NCBI GenBank assembly: GCA_030835385.1
Contig: JAURPI010000042.1
Span: forward strand, 124,001-188,000
Reading direction: 5' to 3'
Source of the DNA: Alphaproteobacteria bacterium
GTDB taxonomy: Bacteria > Pseudomonadota > Alphaproteobacteria > Rhodospirillales > Rhodospirillaceae
DNA length: 64,000 bases
Shown here in pieces: positions 38,201-47,749 of the stretch (position 1 is its first letter; each line of letters begins with the position of its first letter). The notes below the pieces were generated by a model that was not told the origin of the DNA, made no database searches, and saw only the letters and a program-made list of their open reading frames with translations. The position numbers and the translations under genes were made by a program.

Positions 38201-39610
38201 ATGTCAGATCGTTGGGATATTATTTGCGTCGGTGCCGGATCAGCCGGTTTACCATTGGCCATTCGGGCTGCGGAACGGGGCGCCAAGGTTCTACAAATAG
38301 AAGCCGACAATCGGATCGGGGGAACGATGCATTGGTCGTCGGGACAGATCGCTGCAGCGGGCACCCGACTGCAAAAAGAAAATGGCATTGAGGACACCGC
38401 AGATGAGCACTACGAAGATGCGCAACGGGTTGCCCACGGCAATATCGACCCTGTCGTAATGCGACTCTTCGTAGATAATGCAGCCCACACCATAGACTGG
38501 CTTATGGACATCGGCTTCAAACCAGCGGCCGGCACACCGGTTGCTGGCGAGGCACACGAAGCTTACAGCACGCGGCGTTATCTATGGGGTGACAACCAAG
38601 CCATCTCGATCCTCGACGCATTGCGCCCCATTCACGAAAAACTTGTCAACGCGGGCAACATTGACCTCCGTCTCAAACACCGACTTACTGGATTGATTGC
38701 TGACGACAGCGGTGCAGTGACCGGTGTAAAAGTTGATACGCCAAAAGGCGAGAAAACATTCCATGGCAAAAATATTGTGCTCGCGTGCGGCGGGTACGCA
38801 GCGGGACCGAGCCTGTGGAACGACCTCAACCCAGACATTCCGCTGTGCTCCCATTGCAATCCGTACTCCCGTGGAGATGGTCTTGTCGCTGCCAAGGAGT
38901 TGGACGCACAGATCGACGGCAAGGAAAAATTTCTCTGCACGTTTGCTGGCTACCTAGAAGACCCTAACGACCCAACCTCGGGTGAGTTTCTGGCGCTGTC
39001 ACCAAAAGCCCGCAACATCTGGGAGATATTTGTCGACGTGAACGGCAAGAGGTTCATGAAGGAAGATCATCAGAGCATTGATTATCGGGAGCGGTCCCTT
39101 CTGAAACAACCTGGCATGCGCATGAACATCGTGTTTGACCACGGCATTATTATGAATGCGGGGCCAATCACGCTGCTAGAGCCAGATGTATATCGCGCCA
39201 AGTTCGGCAACCATCCCAACTTTGTCAAAGCCGATACAATTGCAGGGCTAGCACAGGAACTTGGTGTGCCTGTCGATGCCCTAGAGAAAACGATTTCTGA
39301 CTACAACGCTGCGGTTGAGTCTGAAGAAGATAAAGAATGGGATAAGTTTTTCTTAATCCGGAAGATTGAGAACGGACCCTTCTATGGCATTAAGGCGATG
39401 GGCATAACGGTCCTTAGCCCAGAAGGGCTAGAAGTCGATAACCAACTGCGTGTTCTGAATACTAAAGGTGAAGCCATTCCCAATCTGTATGCCGCTGGCG
39501 AAGTCCTTGGTTTTGGTCGGACATCTGGCAACGCCTTCGTCGGCGGACTCTCTCTTACACCCGCGTTGGCATTCGGGAAGATCCTTGGAGAAAGCCTGCT
39601 CTCTTGGTAA
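38201..39610 (+). CDS. FAD-dependent oxidoreductase, fumarate reductase/KstD-like
   Basis: 469-residue flavoprotein of the FAD_binding_2 superfamily. FAD motif IICVGAGSAGLPLAIRAAERGAKV with the RIGGTMHWSSGQI continuation; a second FAD contact near the C-terminus, NLYAAGEVLGFGRTSGNAFVGGLSLTPALAFG. The capping domain contains GKRFMKEDHQSIDYRERS. AGGGAG lies 8 nt before the ATG. Relatives reduce or dehydrogenate carboxylic acids and ketosteroids; specificity cannot be told from sequence. The methyltransferase gene begins 25 bp after its stop and may share its transcript. Confidence 0.82.
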   Translation: MSDRWDIICVGAGSAGLPLAIRAAERGAKVLQIEADNRIGGTMHWSSGQIAAAGTRLQKENGIEDTADEHYEDAQRVAHGNIDPVVMRLFVDNAAHTIDWLMDIGFKPAAGTPVAGEAHEAYSTRRYLWGDNQAISILDALRPIHEKLVNAGNIDLRLKHRLTGLIADDSGAVTGVKVDTPKGEKTFHGKNIVLACGGYAAGPSLWNDLNPDIPLCSHCNPYSRGDGLVAAKELDAQIDGKEKFLCTFAGYLEDPNDPTSGEFLALSPKARNIWEIFVDVNGKRFMKEDHQSIDYRERSLLKQPGMRMNIVFDHGIIMNAGPITLLEPDVYRAKFGNHPNFVKADTIAGLAQELGVPVDALEKTISDYNAAVESEEDKEWDKFFLIRKIENGPFYGIKAMGITVLSPEGLEVDNQLRVLNTKGEAIPNLYAAGEVLGFGRTSGNAFVGGLSLTPALAFGKILGESLLSW

Positions 39611-39635
39611 TGGCCTGGCACGTATTGAACGCAAC

Positions 39636-40430
39636 GTGACGGACAAAAAACCCCGTACTTTTGATGCCGCAGCGTCGGCGCGAGTCGACCGGATGTATCA
39701 AAACCCCGATGTCGTGGCGCAGCGGGTTTTCGTACGAAAACATCTCGCCCTACAGCCGGGTGAGACGGTGATCGATGTCGGAGCGGGTCCGGGTCTACTG
39801 GCGCAGGAAATGGCCAACGAAGTTGGGCCTCAAGGGCAAGTCATCGCTCTTGATCCGAGCGCGGATATGCGAACCATTGCGAAACAGCGATGTGAGGACA
39901 CTGATTGGATTACGGTGACGGAAGGAGATGCCACAGCGCTCCCAGCTGCTGATGCCTCCCTTGACGCAGTGGTCGCTACACAAGTGTTTGAATACGTCCC
40001 CGATATGCCATTGGCCCTAAAGGAATGCCTTCGCGTACTTAAGCCAGGGGGACGACTCCTAGCATTGGATACGGACTGGGATAGTGCCGTCGTCAATACT
40101 CAACACCGGGACCGCATGGCCATGATGATAGAAGCCTGGCGACCGCATTTTTACTATTCAGACCTGCCGGGACGGCTGCCCAGTTTGATTCGTGACGCCG
40201 GTTTTGAAATGACGTTTATGGGCGGCACGCCTGTGGTCAACGATTCTCTGGATAAGAACACCTACGCTGGGGATGTTATTTTTACGATTGCCAAGTTTGC
40301 CGAGCGCAAAGGGGGCATCGCCCCCGAAATCTGTGCTGCTTGGCTCAAAGAATTGACCGACTTGGATGCTTGCGGGCAGTTTTTTTTTAGTATCACCCGC
40401 TTTCTGTTCCTCGCCACCAAGCCCCAGTAA
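39636..40430 (+). CDS. Class I SAM-dependent methyltransferase
   Basis: Rossmann-fold methyltransferase with motif I VIDVGAGPGLLAQEMA, motif II QVIALDPSADM, DAVVATQVFEYVPDMPLALKE (motif IV region) and LKPGGRLLALDTDWD (post-motif). A GTG at 39636 gives a 264-residue protein without non-homologous N-terminal sequence; the open frame extends upstream into the flavoprotein gene, but that part is only its shadow. No strong ribosome-binding site is evident, so translation may be coupled to the flavoprotein gene. UbiE/ArsM-like in general form; substrate unknown. Confidence 0.8.
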   Translation: MTDKKPRTFDAAASARVDRMYQNPDVVAQRVFVRKHLALQPGETVIDVGAGPGLLAQEMANEVGPQGQVIALDPSADMRTIAKQRCEDTDWITVTEGDATALPAADASLDAVVATQVFEYVPDMPLALKECLRVLKPGGRLLALDTDWDSAVVNTQHRDRMAMMIEAWRPHFYYSDLPGRLPSLIRDAGFEMTFMGGTPVVNDSLDKNTYAGDVIFTIAKFAERKGGIAPEICAAWLKELTDLDACGQFFFSITRFLFLATKPQ

Positions 40431-40523
40431 ATCGTCGATTTCAATTCATGGTTGAACAGAGACCGTTGGTCTGCTTGGCTAAGCAGTAGGCTACAAATCA
40501 CCACTGTTTCTGAAGGCATTCTC

Positions 40524-42911
40524 ATGCGCACGCTCGCCAGACTACTATCAATGTCTCTTCTTCTTGCCGGAGCACCCGACGCAACGGCGCAAGCGGTCCG
40601 TCAAACCAAGGTGCCCTGGGATGACAAATTCCGCCAACTGGATGAGATTTGGCCAACTGCGAACACTTATCGCACGGCATCCGGAGCTCCGGGTCATGCT
40701 TATTGGCAGCAGCGCGCAGATTACATGATCAAGATTGCTTTGGATGAAGAAGATCGCGAGCTGACTGGGTCAGCGGTCATTACCTATACAAACAACTCGC
40801 CTGACACTCTGCGCTATGTCTGGCTCAATATGGATCAGAACCGATTCTCAGAAGATTCGAAGTATGTGGCACAGAGAAACTCAGACGGGGATGCAAAGGA
40901 ATCCTATGGGACGCTCCGTGCCGGTTATGGCCATCGAGATGGAGAGTTTGGATTTAAGGTCCAAAGCATAGTCGACGGATCAGGGAGCGATCTTAACTAC
41001 ACAATTGTGGACACCCTTATGCGGGTGGATCTTTCAACGCCGCTGCCCTCTGGTAGCCAAACGAATTTCACCGTTAGCTGGTCTCACAAGATCGTTGAGT
41101 CAGAAGTCTATTTTAGCCGCGGCGGTTTCGAGCATTTCGAAGATGACGGCAACGACATTTTTCAAATCTCTCAGTGGTACCCGCGCCTTGCCGTCTATTC
41201 TGACGACGAAGGCTGGCATCAACAAAGCTTCATGGGTAGAAGCGAGTTCACCCTTCAATTTGGGGATTTTGATGTCGAGATCACCGTACCGGACGATCAC
41301 ATCGTCGCCTCAACCGGCGTACTACAGAACCCCGATACGGTTCTGACAGACGAACAGCGAGCACGCTTAAAGCAAGCTAAAACGGCTAAAGCACCGGTGA
41401 TGATCGTCAATCAGCAAGAAGCTGTACGCAACGAATCAAGCAAATCAAAGCGCAACAAGACGTGGCACTTCAAAGCCGAGAATGTGCGCGACTTTGCTTG
41501 GGCCTCATCGCGAAAATTCCAGTGGGATGCGCAAGGTTACAAAACCCGCGATGACCGAATGGTCATGGCTATGTCATACTATCCAAAAGAAGCCAGCCCT
41601 TTATGGGATCTATATTCAACGGCCGCTCAAATTCACTCCATGGATGTGTTTGGCGACAAAGTCTTTCCCTACCCCTACCCGGTCATGAGTTCAGTTAATG
41701 GTCAAGTCGGCGGCATGGAATACCCCATGTTGGCCTTCAATGGTCCGCGGCCGGTGAAGGACAAAAAGACAGACGAAATTACCTATTCACGAGCAACCAA
41801 AAACGCGCTGATCGCCGTTGTCATTCACGAAGCCGGACACAACTGGTTCCCGATGATCGTTAACTCAGACGAACGGCATTGGACCTGGATGGACGAGGGT
41901 CTCAACACCTATCTACAATTTCTGGCCGAGCAGTTGTGGGAAGATGAATTTCCATCCCGGCGGGGCGAGCCACGTGACATCGTGAATTTCATGAAGAGCC
42001 AGAATCAGGTTCCTATCATGACCGACGGTGAGTCTCTTAAAAATACTGGTGCAAATGCCTACGCCAAACCAGCCACAGCTTTAAATATTTTGCGGGAAAC
42101 GATTCTGGGTCGGGATTTATTTGACTTCGCTTTCGCAGAGTACGCCAGACGATGGCAATTCAAACATCCCACTCCATTCGATTTCTTCCGCACGATGGAA
42201 GACGCGTCAGGCGTAGACCTCGATTGGTTTTGGCACGGCTGGTTCTACACCACCGACCACGTGGATATTTCGATTGAAGATGTGACCCACTATCAAATCG
42301 ACACCAAAGATCCAGATGTAGAAATGCCTTGGAAGAGAGAGCGATACGAGGGGGAGCCCCTTTCTCTGACACGGGAGCGCAACGAAGACATCGATAAGAT
42401 GGTCGATGACAATCCTCGTTTGCTTGACCTCTACAATGAGAAAGACAGATTCACGGTCACCAATGCCGATCGCAACAGATACAACTCATCCATGAAGAAA
42501 CTGAAGGAATGGGAAACAGAGCTTCATGAAAACGAAGATCATTTCACCATGGTTGACTTCAAGAACATTGGAGGCCTTGTCATGCCGGTGATCCTAGAGC
42601 TCACCTACGACAACGGCAAAAGCGAGATTGTCCGTATACCCGCTGAAGTGTGGCGACATAACCCCAAGAAGTTCTCCAAACTCCTGATCACCGATCGCAA
42701 AGTCGCAAGCATTACCCTTGATCCACGATGGGAAACAGCTGACACCGACCTCAGCAATAATTACTGGCCGAGTCGTGGCGCAGAATCTCGGCTTGAATTA
42801 TTCAAACGTGAACGGCGCCGAGGTCGCAATCTCATGAAAGACATGTCAGTTGAACTCAAAACAGGTGACGAAGACGACGTAGAGGGTGGGCGCCCAGGCG
42901 GGGCCGAGTAA
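40524..42911 (+). CDS. Secreted M1-family zinc metallopeptidase
   Basis: Aminopeptidase-like gluzincin. ATG 40524 begins a signal peptide (RTLARLLSMSLLLAGAPDATAQA); 24 upstream codons are open but non-conserved. Beta-sandwich N-domain (ALDEEDRELTGSAVITYTNNS), then the exopeptidase-type motif VGGMEYPML (GxMEN-like, with Tyr for Asn) and the zinc site VIHEAGHNWFPM with the third ligand Glu 18 residues later in WTWMDEGLNTY. The C-terminal half is highly charged. It overlaps the following DUF6702 gene by 26 nt, a pairing I have also met in Bacteroidota-type M1/DUF6702 loci. Likely periplasmic peptide turnover. Confidence 0.9.
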   Translation: MRTLARLLSMSLLLAGAPDATAQAVRQTKVPWDDKFRQLDEIWPTANTYRTASGAPGHAYWQQRADYMIKIALDEEDRELTGSAVITYTNNSPDTLRYVWLNMDQNRFSEDSKYVAQRNSDGDAKESYGTLRAGYGHRDGEFGFKVQSIVDGSGSDLNYTIVDTLMRVDLSTPLPSGSQTNFTVSWSHKIVESEVYFSRGGFEHFEDDGNDIFQISQWYPRLAVYSDDEGWHQQSFMGRSEFTLQFGDFDVEITVPDDHIVASTGVLQNPDTVLTDEQRARLKQAKTAKAPVMIVNQQEAVRNESSKSKRNKTWHFKAENVRDFAWASSRKFQWDAQGYKTRDDRMVMAMSYYPKEASPLWDLYSTAAQIHSMDVFGDKVFPYPYPVMSSVNGQVGGMEYPMLAFNGPRPVKDKKTDEITYSRATKNALIAVVIHEAGHNWFPMIVNSDERHWTWMDEGLNTYLQFLAEQLWEDEFPSRRGEPRDIVNFMKSQNQVPIMTDGESLKNTGANAYAKPATALNILRETILGRDLFDFAFAEYARRWQFKHPTPFDFFRTMEDASGVDLDWFWHGWFYTTDHVDISIEDVTHYQIDTKDPDVEMPWKRERYEGEPLSLTRERNEDIDKMVDDNPRLLDLYNEKDRFTVTNADRNRYNSSMKKLKEWETELHENEDHFTMVDFKNIGGLVMPVILELTYDNGKSEIVRIPAEVWRHNPKKFSKLLITDRKVASITLDPRWETADTDLSNNYWPSRGAESRLELFKRERRRGRNLMKDMSVELKTGDEDDVEGGRPGGAE

Positions 42912-43431
42912 ATCGTTGTTTAAAGTCAGCGCTCAAAGCCGACGAGAATTCTTATCCGGCGGACTAGCCCTCGGATTTACGGGTGCCGCTCACGCCGATG
43001 GGGCGCATGCGGCCTTTACAGTCATTGAACACAATGCCCGCGCCGGCACTGTTGAGGTCATTCATCGCCTGATGGTTTTAGACCTAGAGATTGCTCTTAC
43101 CGCCCGCACCGGGCAGACCATACGGATAGAGGACACGCCGAACATTGAAAACCTAATCGCCAATTACTTGAGTGATTACTTCTTTTTAGCCACGGCAGAT
43201 GGGCGAGCGATTCCGTTGACCTGGGTTGGCGCAGAACTCAACATCAGCGATATACTTGCGTATCAAGAAGGACCTATTGAGAACGACCTGAGTGGGATGG
43301 TCATCGCCAACCAAATGCTGACCGAAACTCATCCGTCGCAGATTAACACTGTTAATGTAACTTTTGGCGGGCGCACACAAACACGAATGTTCACACTGGG
43401 GGATGCACCTCAAACGGTCGCTCTCTCCTAA
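42886..43431 (+). CDS. DUF6702-like protein with Tat-type leader
   Basis: Up to 181 residues from GTG 42886, or 171 from TTG 42916. The N-terminus has a twin-arginine leader (QSRREFLSGGLALGFTGAAHA). The rest is beta-rich, starting AAFTVIEHNARAGTVEVIHRLMVLDLEIAL, and shows the DUF6702 pattern of a small exported protein encoded next to M1 peptidases. It has no Cys and no catalytic motif. The stop is 11 bp from the convergent DUF427 gene. Function unknown. Confidence 0.7.
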   Translation: MGAQAGPSKSLFKVSAQSRREFLSGGLALGFTGAAHADGAHAAFTVIEHNARAGTVEVIHRLMVLDLEIALTARTGQTIRIEDTPNIENLIANYLSDYFFLATADGRAIPLTWVGAELNISDILAYQEGPIENDLSGMVIANQMLTETHPSQINTVNVTFGGRTQTRMFTLGDAPQTVALS

Positions 43432-43442
43432 GAAAAGCCAAG

Positions 43443-43727
43443 CTAGTTCTCGACCGTGACTCCTTTCCAGAAGGCGATATGGTCTTTGATGTTCAGCGCT
43501 TTTTCTTTGGGTTCTGGGTAATACCAGGCCGCATTTTTGTTTCGTTCACCGTCAACAACGACATCGTAATAGCTCGCCATGCCTTTCCATGGACAAAAGG
43601 ACGTGTGGTCGCTTGGCTCTAATTTGTCTGCTTTCACAGTGCCGGTCGGAAAGTACACATTTCCGTCGACAGACTCGAAGTTTTCGGTTTCGGCAATGAT
43701 TTGGTTATTCCAAAGCGCGCGCGGCAT
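43443..43727 (-). CDS. DUF427 domain protein
   Basis: 94 residues, full length for the single-domain family. Landmarks: WNNQIIAETENFESVDGNVYFP, TSFCPWKGMASYYDVVVDGE (the most conserved piece of DUF427), and AAWYYPEPKEKALNIKDHIAFW. The fold is a small beta-barrel; no enzymatic role is established. The TRAP large permease gene ends 27 bp upstream on the same strand, so it may be a passenger at the end of that transcript. Confidence 0.9.
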   Translation of the reverse strand: MPRALWNNQIIAETENFESVDGNVYFPTGTVKADKLEPSDHTSFCPWKGMASYYDVVVDGERNKNAAWYYPEPKEKALNIKDHIAFWKGVTVEN

Positions 43728-43754
43728 AAAACTCTCCCGAACAGTTGAGATAGA

Positions 43755-45047
43755 CTATCCCATGAATCTTGGAAGAAACGTAACAAGATCAGGTAACAGA
43801 GCAATAACGATGACCATGGCAACCATAATCAAGAAGAACGGCAGTGACGCTTTGGCAATTCGGCTAATCGGCGCTCCTGTGAGCCCCTGAACGACAAACA
43901 AATTAAACCCAACAGGGGGCGTAATCTGAGACATTTCCACGACAATCACGAGAAAGACGCCAAACCAAACTTGATCAAATCCTGCACTGGCAACTAACGG
44001 CAGTACAAGGGCCAAGGTCATGACAATGGCAGATAAACCGTCAATGACGCATCCCAACGCAATGTAAAAAAGGGTGAGCAATAGGATGAGGGCAAGCGGG
44101 CTTAATTCAAGGGCCCCGATAGCACTCGCAACGGCTTGAGGTAATCCGAGAAACGCCATGGCCTTGGACAGAAACAAGGCGCCACCGACGATAAGGCCAA
44201 TCATCGAACATGTTTTGACAGCCCCGAACAATGCCAGCGTTAGTGTTTCTCTGGACAACGCACGTTGCACGCTCGCGAGAACAAGAGCACCGGCAACGCC
44301 AATTGTGGCGGCTTCAGAGGGACTTGCGATACCCGCATACATTGACCCGATAATCACAATGATAAGTCCGAATATAGGACCAAGGTCACCGATGGCGCGC
44401 AACCGTTCACGCCACGATGCTACGCCTTGATCGCTGGGAACCAAAGAAGGTGTCAAAAACGTGCGGACAGCAATGTACGCCATGTACGCAGCCGCAAGTA
44501 GGGCACCGGGCACTATGCCGGCGACAAAAAGATCGATGATCGAGGTCTCAGATAGCACGCCATAGAGAATGAGAATGATGCTCGGCGGTATAAGAAAACC
44601 AAGCGTACCGGCACCACACAATGAACCCATAGCCAAGTTATCGTCGTATCCGCGGGCTTTGAGTTCTGCCAGGGTCATACGGCCTATGGTCGCAGTTGTT
44701 GCGGCGGATGATCCAGAGACGGCCGCAAACAAACTACACCCGACCACATTCACATGGAGCAACCGGCCGGGCACTGCCCCCAGCCACGGCGCCAATCCGC
44801 GAAACAAGTTCTCAGACAGTCGCGTATGAAACAGGATTTCCCCCATCAAGACGAATAGAGGTAGCGCGACCAACTCCGGCGTATTGAGGCTGTTCCATAG
44901 ATCAAAGGCGAGGAAGGTTGCAGCCGGCATGTCACGAAACACGCTGAGGCTAATGAGGCCAACCCCCATGAGACTGAAGCCGACCCAGACACCGACACCA
45001 AGAAATAGAATCAAAGACGTAAGAACAACAGCAATCGGCGCTCCCAT
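43755..45047 (-). CDS. dctM: TRAP transporter large permease (DctM family)
   Basis: Twelve-helix permease that uses the sodium gradient to drive ligand uptake. 430 residues; N-terminus LILFLGVGVWVGFSLMGVGLISL, the family signatures ALPLFVLMGEILF, SLCGAGTLGFLIPPSIILILYGV, IGVAGALVLA, and a C-terminal PPVGFNLFVVQGL. Start ATG at 45047 overlaps the stop of the small-permease gene by one base. Symbol is family-level only; the ligand is not known to be a dicarboxylate. Confidence 0.95.
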   Translation of the reverse strand: MGAPIAVVLTSLILFLGVGVWVGFSLMGVGLISLSVFRDMPAATFLAFDLWNSLNTPELVALPLFVLMGEILFHTRLSENLFRGLAPWLGAVPGRLLHVNVVGCSLFAAVSGSSAATTATIGRMTLAELKARGYDDNLAMGSLCGAGTLGFLIPPSIILILYGVLSETSIIDLFVAGIVPGALLAAAYMAYIAVRTFLTPSLVPSDQGVASWRERLRAIGDLGPIFGLIIVIIGSMYAGIASPSEAATIGVAGALVLASVQRALSRETLTLALFGAVKTCSMIGLIVGGALFLSKAMAFLGLPQAVASAIGALELSPLALILLLTLFYIALGCVIDGLSAIVMTLALVLPLVASAGFDQVWFGVFLVIVVEMSQITPPVGFNLFVVQGLTGAPISRIAKASLPFFLIMVAMVIVIALLPDLVTFLPRFMG

Positions 45048-45559
45048 TAGGATTGATCTCCGTGCGGCATATCGACAGAGACACCTATGAACAGCCTGAT
45101 CAAACGCGCGAAGAGCGCCAACGTGAGAACAATCAAACCAACAACAAGCAGCGCCTGTGGGTACGCTAGGGGAGTTTCCGATGAGTAGTAGGACACCGTC
45201 CCTCTGACCCAGGTGCCATAGGCATAGCTCATTAGAGCCACCGTAAGAATTACAGATACGGTTAAAGCTATCGCTGTACTCACACCATCAAGGAGACGCG
45301 CCGTCTTAACAGTCACGTGCTCGCTCAAAAGAGACACTCGAATGTGTCCCGCCGTGGAGAGAGTCCAACCCGAACCCAAAAACAAAACCAGCACCAAAAG
45401 GTATCCAGAGTACTCGGCAGAGAATGGCAGACTGATGCTAAAAGCACTACGCAGAACGATCTCAGTAATGCCAAGAACAAACAGACCACCCAAAAGAACT
45501 GCCGCCACACCGGCGGCGAGAAAACAGATTCGATCTATACCTTTTAGAATAGCGTTCAT
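45047..45559 (-). CDS. dctQ: TRAP transporter small permease (DctQ family)
   Basis: 170 residues with four predicted helices, including FLAAGVAAVLLGGLFVLGITEIVLRSAF, then PFSAEYSGYLLVLVLFLGSGWTLSTAGHIRV, the most conserved DctQ region, and a paired helix at the C-terminus. It sits between the binding protein and the large permease with 1-4 bp overlaps on both sides, so PQM are one translational unit. Confidence 0.92.
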   Translation of the reverse strand: MNAILKGIDRICFLAAGVAAVLLGGLFVLGITEIVLRSAFSISLPFSAEYSGYLLVLVLFLGSGWTLSTAGHIRVSLLSEHVTVKTARLLDGVSTAIALTVSVILTVALMSYAYGTWVRGTVSYYSSETPLAYPQALLVVGLIVLTLALFARLIRLFIGVSVDMPHGDQS

Positions 45560-46566
45560 ATTCGCGAGGATTTCCCGGCGGCATCGAGAAAAGCCATGAG
45601 CAGCGGCTCAGCCTCTGGCACCTGCGCAATAAAATCACGCCAAATTGGCCGCGCCAAAGATTGCATACCGGCCATCAACTCGGGTGACGGCTCTTTGGTG
45701 ATCATCCCATTGGCTTCTAAATCACGCAGTTTATCCCGATCGTCCCGCCGCGCGATCGCCCAGAACTCGGGCTCCAATCGCTTTGCCAATGCCTCCAACT
45801 CGAGCTGATGCTCTTCGGGCAGTGCCTGCCACGCATATTCGTTGACGGCCATAATTGTGCTCGCCCAGGTATGATTTGTCCTGATGGTATAGCTGAGAAA
45901 CTCCCAGAACTTTTGCGCGAAGGCTGTCGTCGTAGACGTCATGACACCGTCAATCGCTCCCGATGCTAAAGCCGGCACCACGTCAGGAGATGGCATTTGG
46001 ATTGGCGTCATGTTGAGGCCTCGCACCAGATCCGTAGACAACTTGTCATAGGATCGCATGGTGAGCCCTTCAAAATCGGCGACGGTTTCGATTGGCTGGT
46101 CAAAAAAGAAATTTTGGTTAGGCCATGGCACGATGTAGATGATCCGTTGACCATGCCGCGCATACGCTGCCTCGATAGCCGGGCGGATAATCGAATAGAG
46201 CAGCGCCAGTTCATCGATATCATCAAGCAGATACGGCAGAGACTCGAACCCAAGGATCGGCTCGGTGCCAACTTGCTGAAAACTTGAGGAATCAGCCATG
46301 TCGACGAGGCCTTCTTCAACCGCGCGCATGGTTTCGGGTCCTTTGATGCCGAGAATTGCACCAGGGTGAACATGAATATTCAGCAAACCATCGGTCAGCG
46401 ACTTGGCTTCCGCAGCGAAACGAATGGCGTTCGTCACGTGATATTCGCTAGGCCCCCAAGGCATTGAGAGATCCCAGTGGATAGCCGGCTCTAGCCGCTC
46501 GCATCCGGTAACACCAGCGGCAAGCGCTGTTGCTAGGACCGTGCGCCGCGTTAACGGTACGGCCAT
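45556..46566 (-). CDS. dctP: TRAP transporter solute-binding lipoprotein (DctP family)
   Basis: Captures the ligand in the periplasm. N-terminus TRRTVLATALAAGVTGC combines a twin-arginine motif with a lipobox (VTGC), so the protein is probably a Tat-exported lipoprotein, rarer than soluble DctP. The body has VHPGAILGIKGPETMRAVEEG, the NQNFFF segment, and MRSYDKLSTDLVRGLNMTPIQMP, the specificity-pocket Arg region. Its start overlaps the upstream cupin gene by 16 nt. Ligand unknown, likely a carboxylate since the conserved Arg is kept. Confidence 0.9.
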   Translation of the reverse strand: MAVPLTRRTVLATALAAGVTGCERLEPAIHWDLSMPWGPSEYHVTNAIRFAAEAKSLTDGLLNIHVHPGAILGIKGPETMRAVEEGLVDMADSSSFQQVGTEPILGFESLPYLLDDIDELALLYSIIRPAIEAAYARHGQRIIYIVPWPNQNFFFDQPIETVADFEGLTMRSYDKLSTDLVRGLNMTPIQMPSPDVVPALASGAIDGVMTSTTTAFAQKFWEFLSYTIRTNHTWASTIMAVNEYAWQALPEEHQLELEALAKRLEPEFWAIARRDDRDKLRDLEANGMITKEPSPELMAGMQSLARPIWRDFIAQVPEAEPLLMAFLDAAGKSSRI

Positions 46567-47231
46567 ACGGACAAGTGTCCTGTTTTTATGTAAGCGGTAA
46601 CAGTATCCGTCGCAGTGAAGACACGGTCTTCAACGGTTGGCCATCTCAGCCAATCGCCAGTCGCGTAAGACCCATTGTCATCCGAAAACGCTCCTGACAA
46701 TAGAAACATCTCGCTGCCATTCAGACCACCATCGAAGGTCAGGGTTGCGCCGTCTTCCACCCGAACCATCGCCATGCGCTCGGGGTACCCCTCTTCTTCG
46801 TATAAAGTCAGTCGCGAAACACCGTTTCCTTGGTCTTCCCATGGCTGTTCAAGCATGTTGATTGCGATCTGGCGGCGGGCTGGGCCGGGATACTGTTTGA
46901 GTTTCACAAATAAGACGCAACCCGACTTGGAGAATGGTGCGTGCTCAAACCCTTCCGGGTTCAGCAGATATGATCCTGCTGGGAAATCACCGTGCCCATC
47001 AGAAAACACCCCATCGAGCACCAAAATCTCCTCACCATCAGGGTGTAAGTGCGGGTGGAATTTGCTGTTGGCGTCATAGCGCACGACAGACGTAACGCGC
47101 CCGCGCTCCTTCGGACCAGACAAGTCGAGCCTCTTGCGCCAAACCCGCGGGCTTGGGCTTTGCTGCCACTCCATAGCGCTGGTGTGTACCACCACCGCCT
47201 GAGTAAAGTCGGCGTTGAGGTGCTCGGTCAC
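46551..47231 (-). CDS. Bicupin, ChrR-like domain protein
   Basis: From GTG 47231 (GGGATG 7 nt upstream) 226 residues with two cupin units. First unit keeps metal ligands (FHPHLHPDGEEILVLDGVFSDGHGDFPAGSYLLNPEGFEH); second unit (EMFLLSGAFSDDNGSYATGDWLRWP) has the ChrR-type pattern without obvious His. ChrR cupins act in anti-sigma factors or in small-molecule binding; there is no N-terminal anti-sigma domain here. It lies 11 bp behind the interrupted YbaK gene and overlaps dctP, suggesting a role linked to the TRAP substrate. Confidence 0.78.
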   Translation of the reverse strand: MTEHLNADFTQAVVVHTSAMEWQQSPSPRVWRKRLDLSGPKERGRVTSVVRYDANSKFHPHLHPDGEEILVLDGVFSDGHGDFPAGSYLLNPEGFEHAPFSKSGCVLFVKLKQYPGPARRQIAINMLEQPWEDQGNGVSRLTLYEEEGYPERMAMVRVEDGATLTFDGGLNGSEMFLLSGAFSDDNGSYATGDWLRWPTVEDRVFTATDTVTAYIKTGHLSVWPYR

Positions 47232-47242
47232 AATGCATCCCG

Positions 47243-47740
47243 TTATACTTTTGTGAAGGCAACTATACGGGGTGTGTGGCCACATGCACGCACGAATTTA
47301 AGTAAATCGCCCGATGTAATAGTCGTTGTCTTGATGTTATCCAGCGGGTGGGCGTTGATCAATTTCTGCTCCACCATCCAAGCATCGAGAACAACCTGCA
47401 CGATGGCATCTGGATCATTGATAACGCAGAACGGTTAGACTGACCCCGGCGCAACGCCCAAGGTCCTGAGCAGCCGATCGGGAGAACCAAACGATAAACG
47501 CTTTGACTCAATAAAAGGTGGAGGTGCTTTAAGGTCAACTTGCCTATCCCAAGGGACAGTCACCAACCACATCTTCTTCTTCGCGTCACGCAGAAAAAGA
47601 TTCTTCACATGCACACCAAGCAAATGCCCGACATATGCTTCGCCGTCTTCAACTGTATATGCTGGCGGGTGTTCAATAGTCTTAGCCGCTATGTCTAATT
47701 CGGACAAACGGGCCATCAAGTCTTCGGGAGACGCGGGCAT
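47243..47740 (-). pseudogene. YbaK/ProX-type prolyl-tRNA deacylase homologue interrupted by an in-frame TAA
   Basis: The first 101 codons encode a YbaK-domain protein (LMARLSELDIAAKTIEHPPAYTVED, then KNLFLRDAKKKMWLVTVPWD) up to the conserved GVAPGSV. There a TAA at 47437-47435 replaces the expected Thr of GSVTPF. The same frame continues for 63 more codons with the rest of the family intact: PFCVINDPDAIVQVVLDAW, LINAHPLDNIKTTTITSGDLL, KFVRACGHTPRI, then a final TAA at 47245-47243. So the family-length gene is ~165 codons with one nonsense codon. Pseudogene, recoding and sequence error all remain possible; a truncated 101-residue product is the default. Confidence 0.85.
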
Positions 47741-47749
47741 CGGTCGCGT

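Noticed and set aside
39468-39635. Methyltransferase start inside the flavoprotein gene
   Set aside because: The first 56 residues are an out-of-frame reading of the flavoprotein C-terminus and have no methyltransferase similarity.
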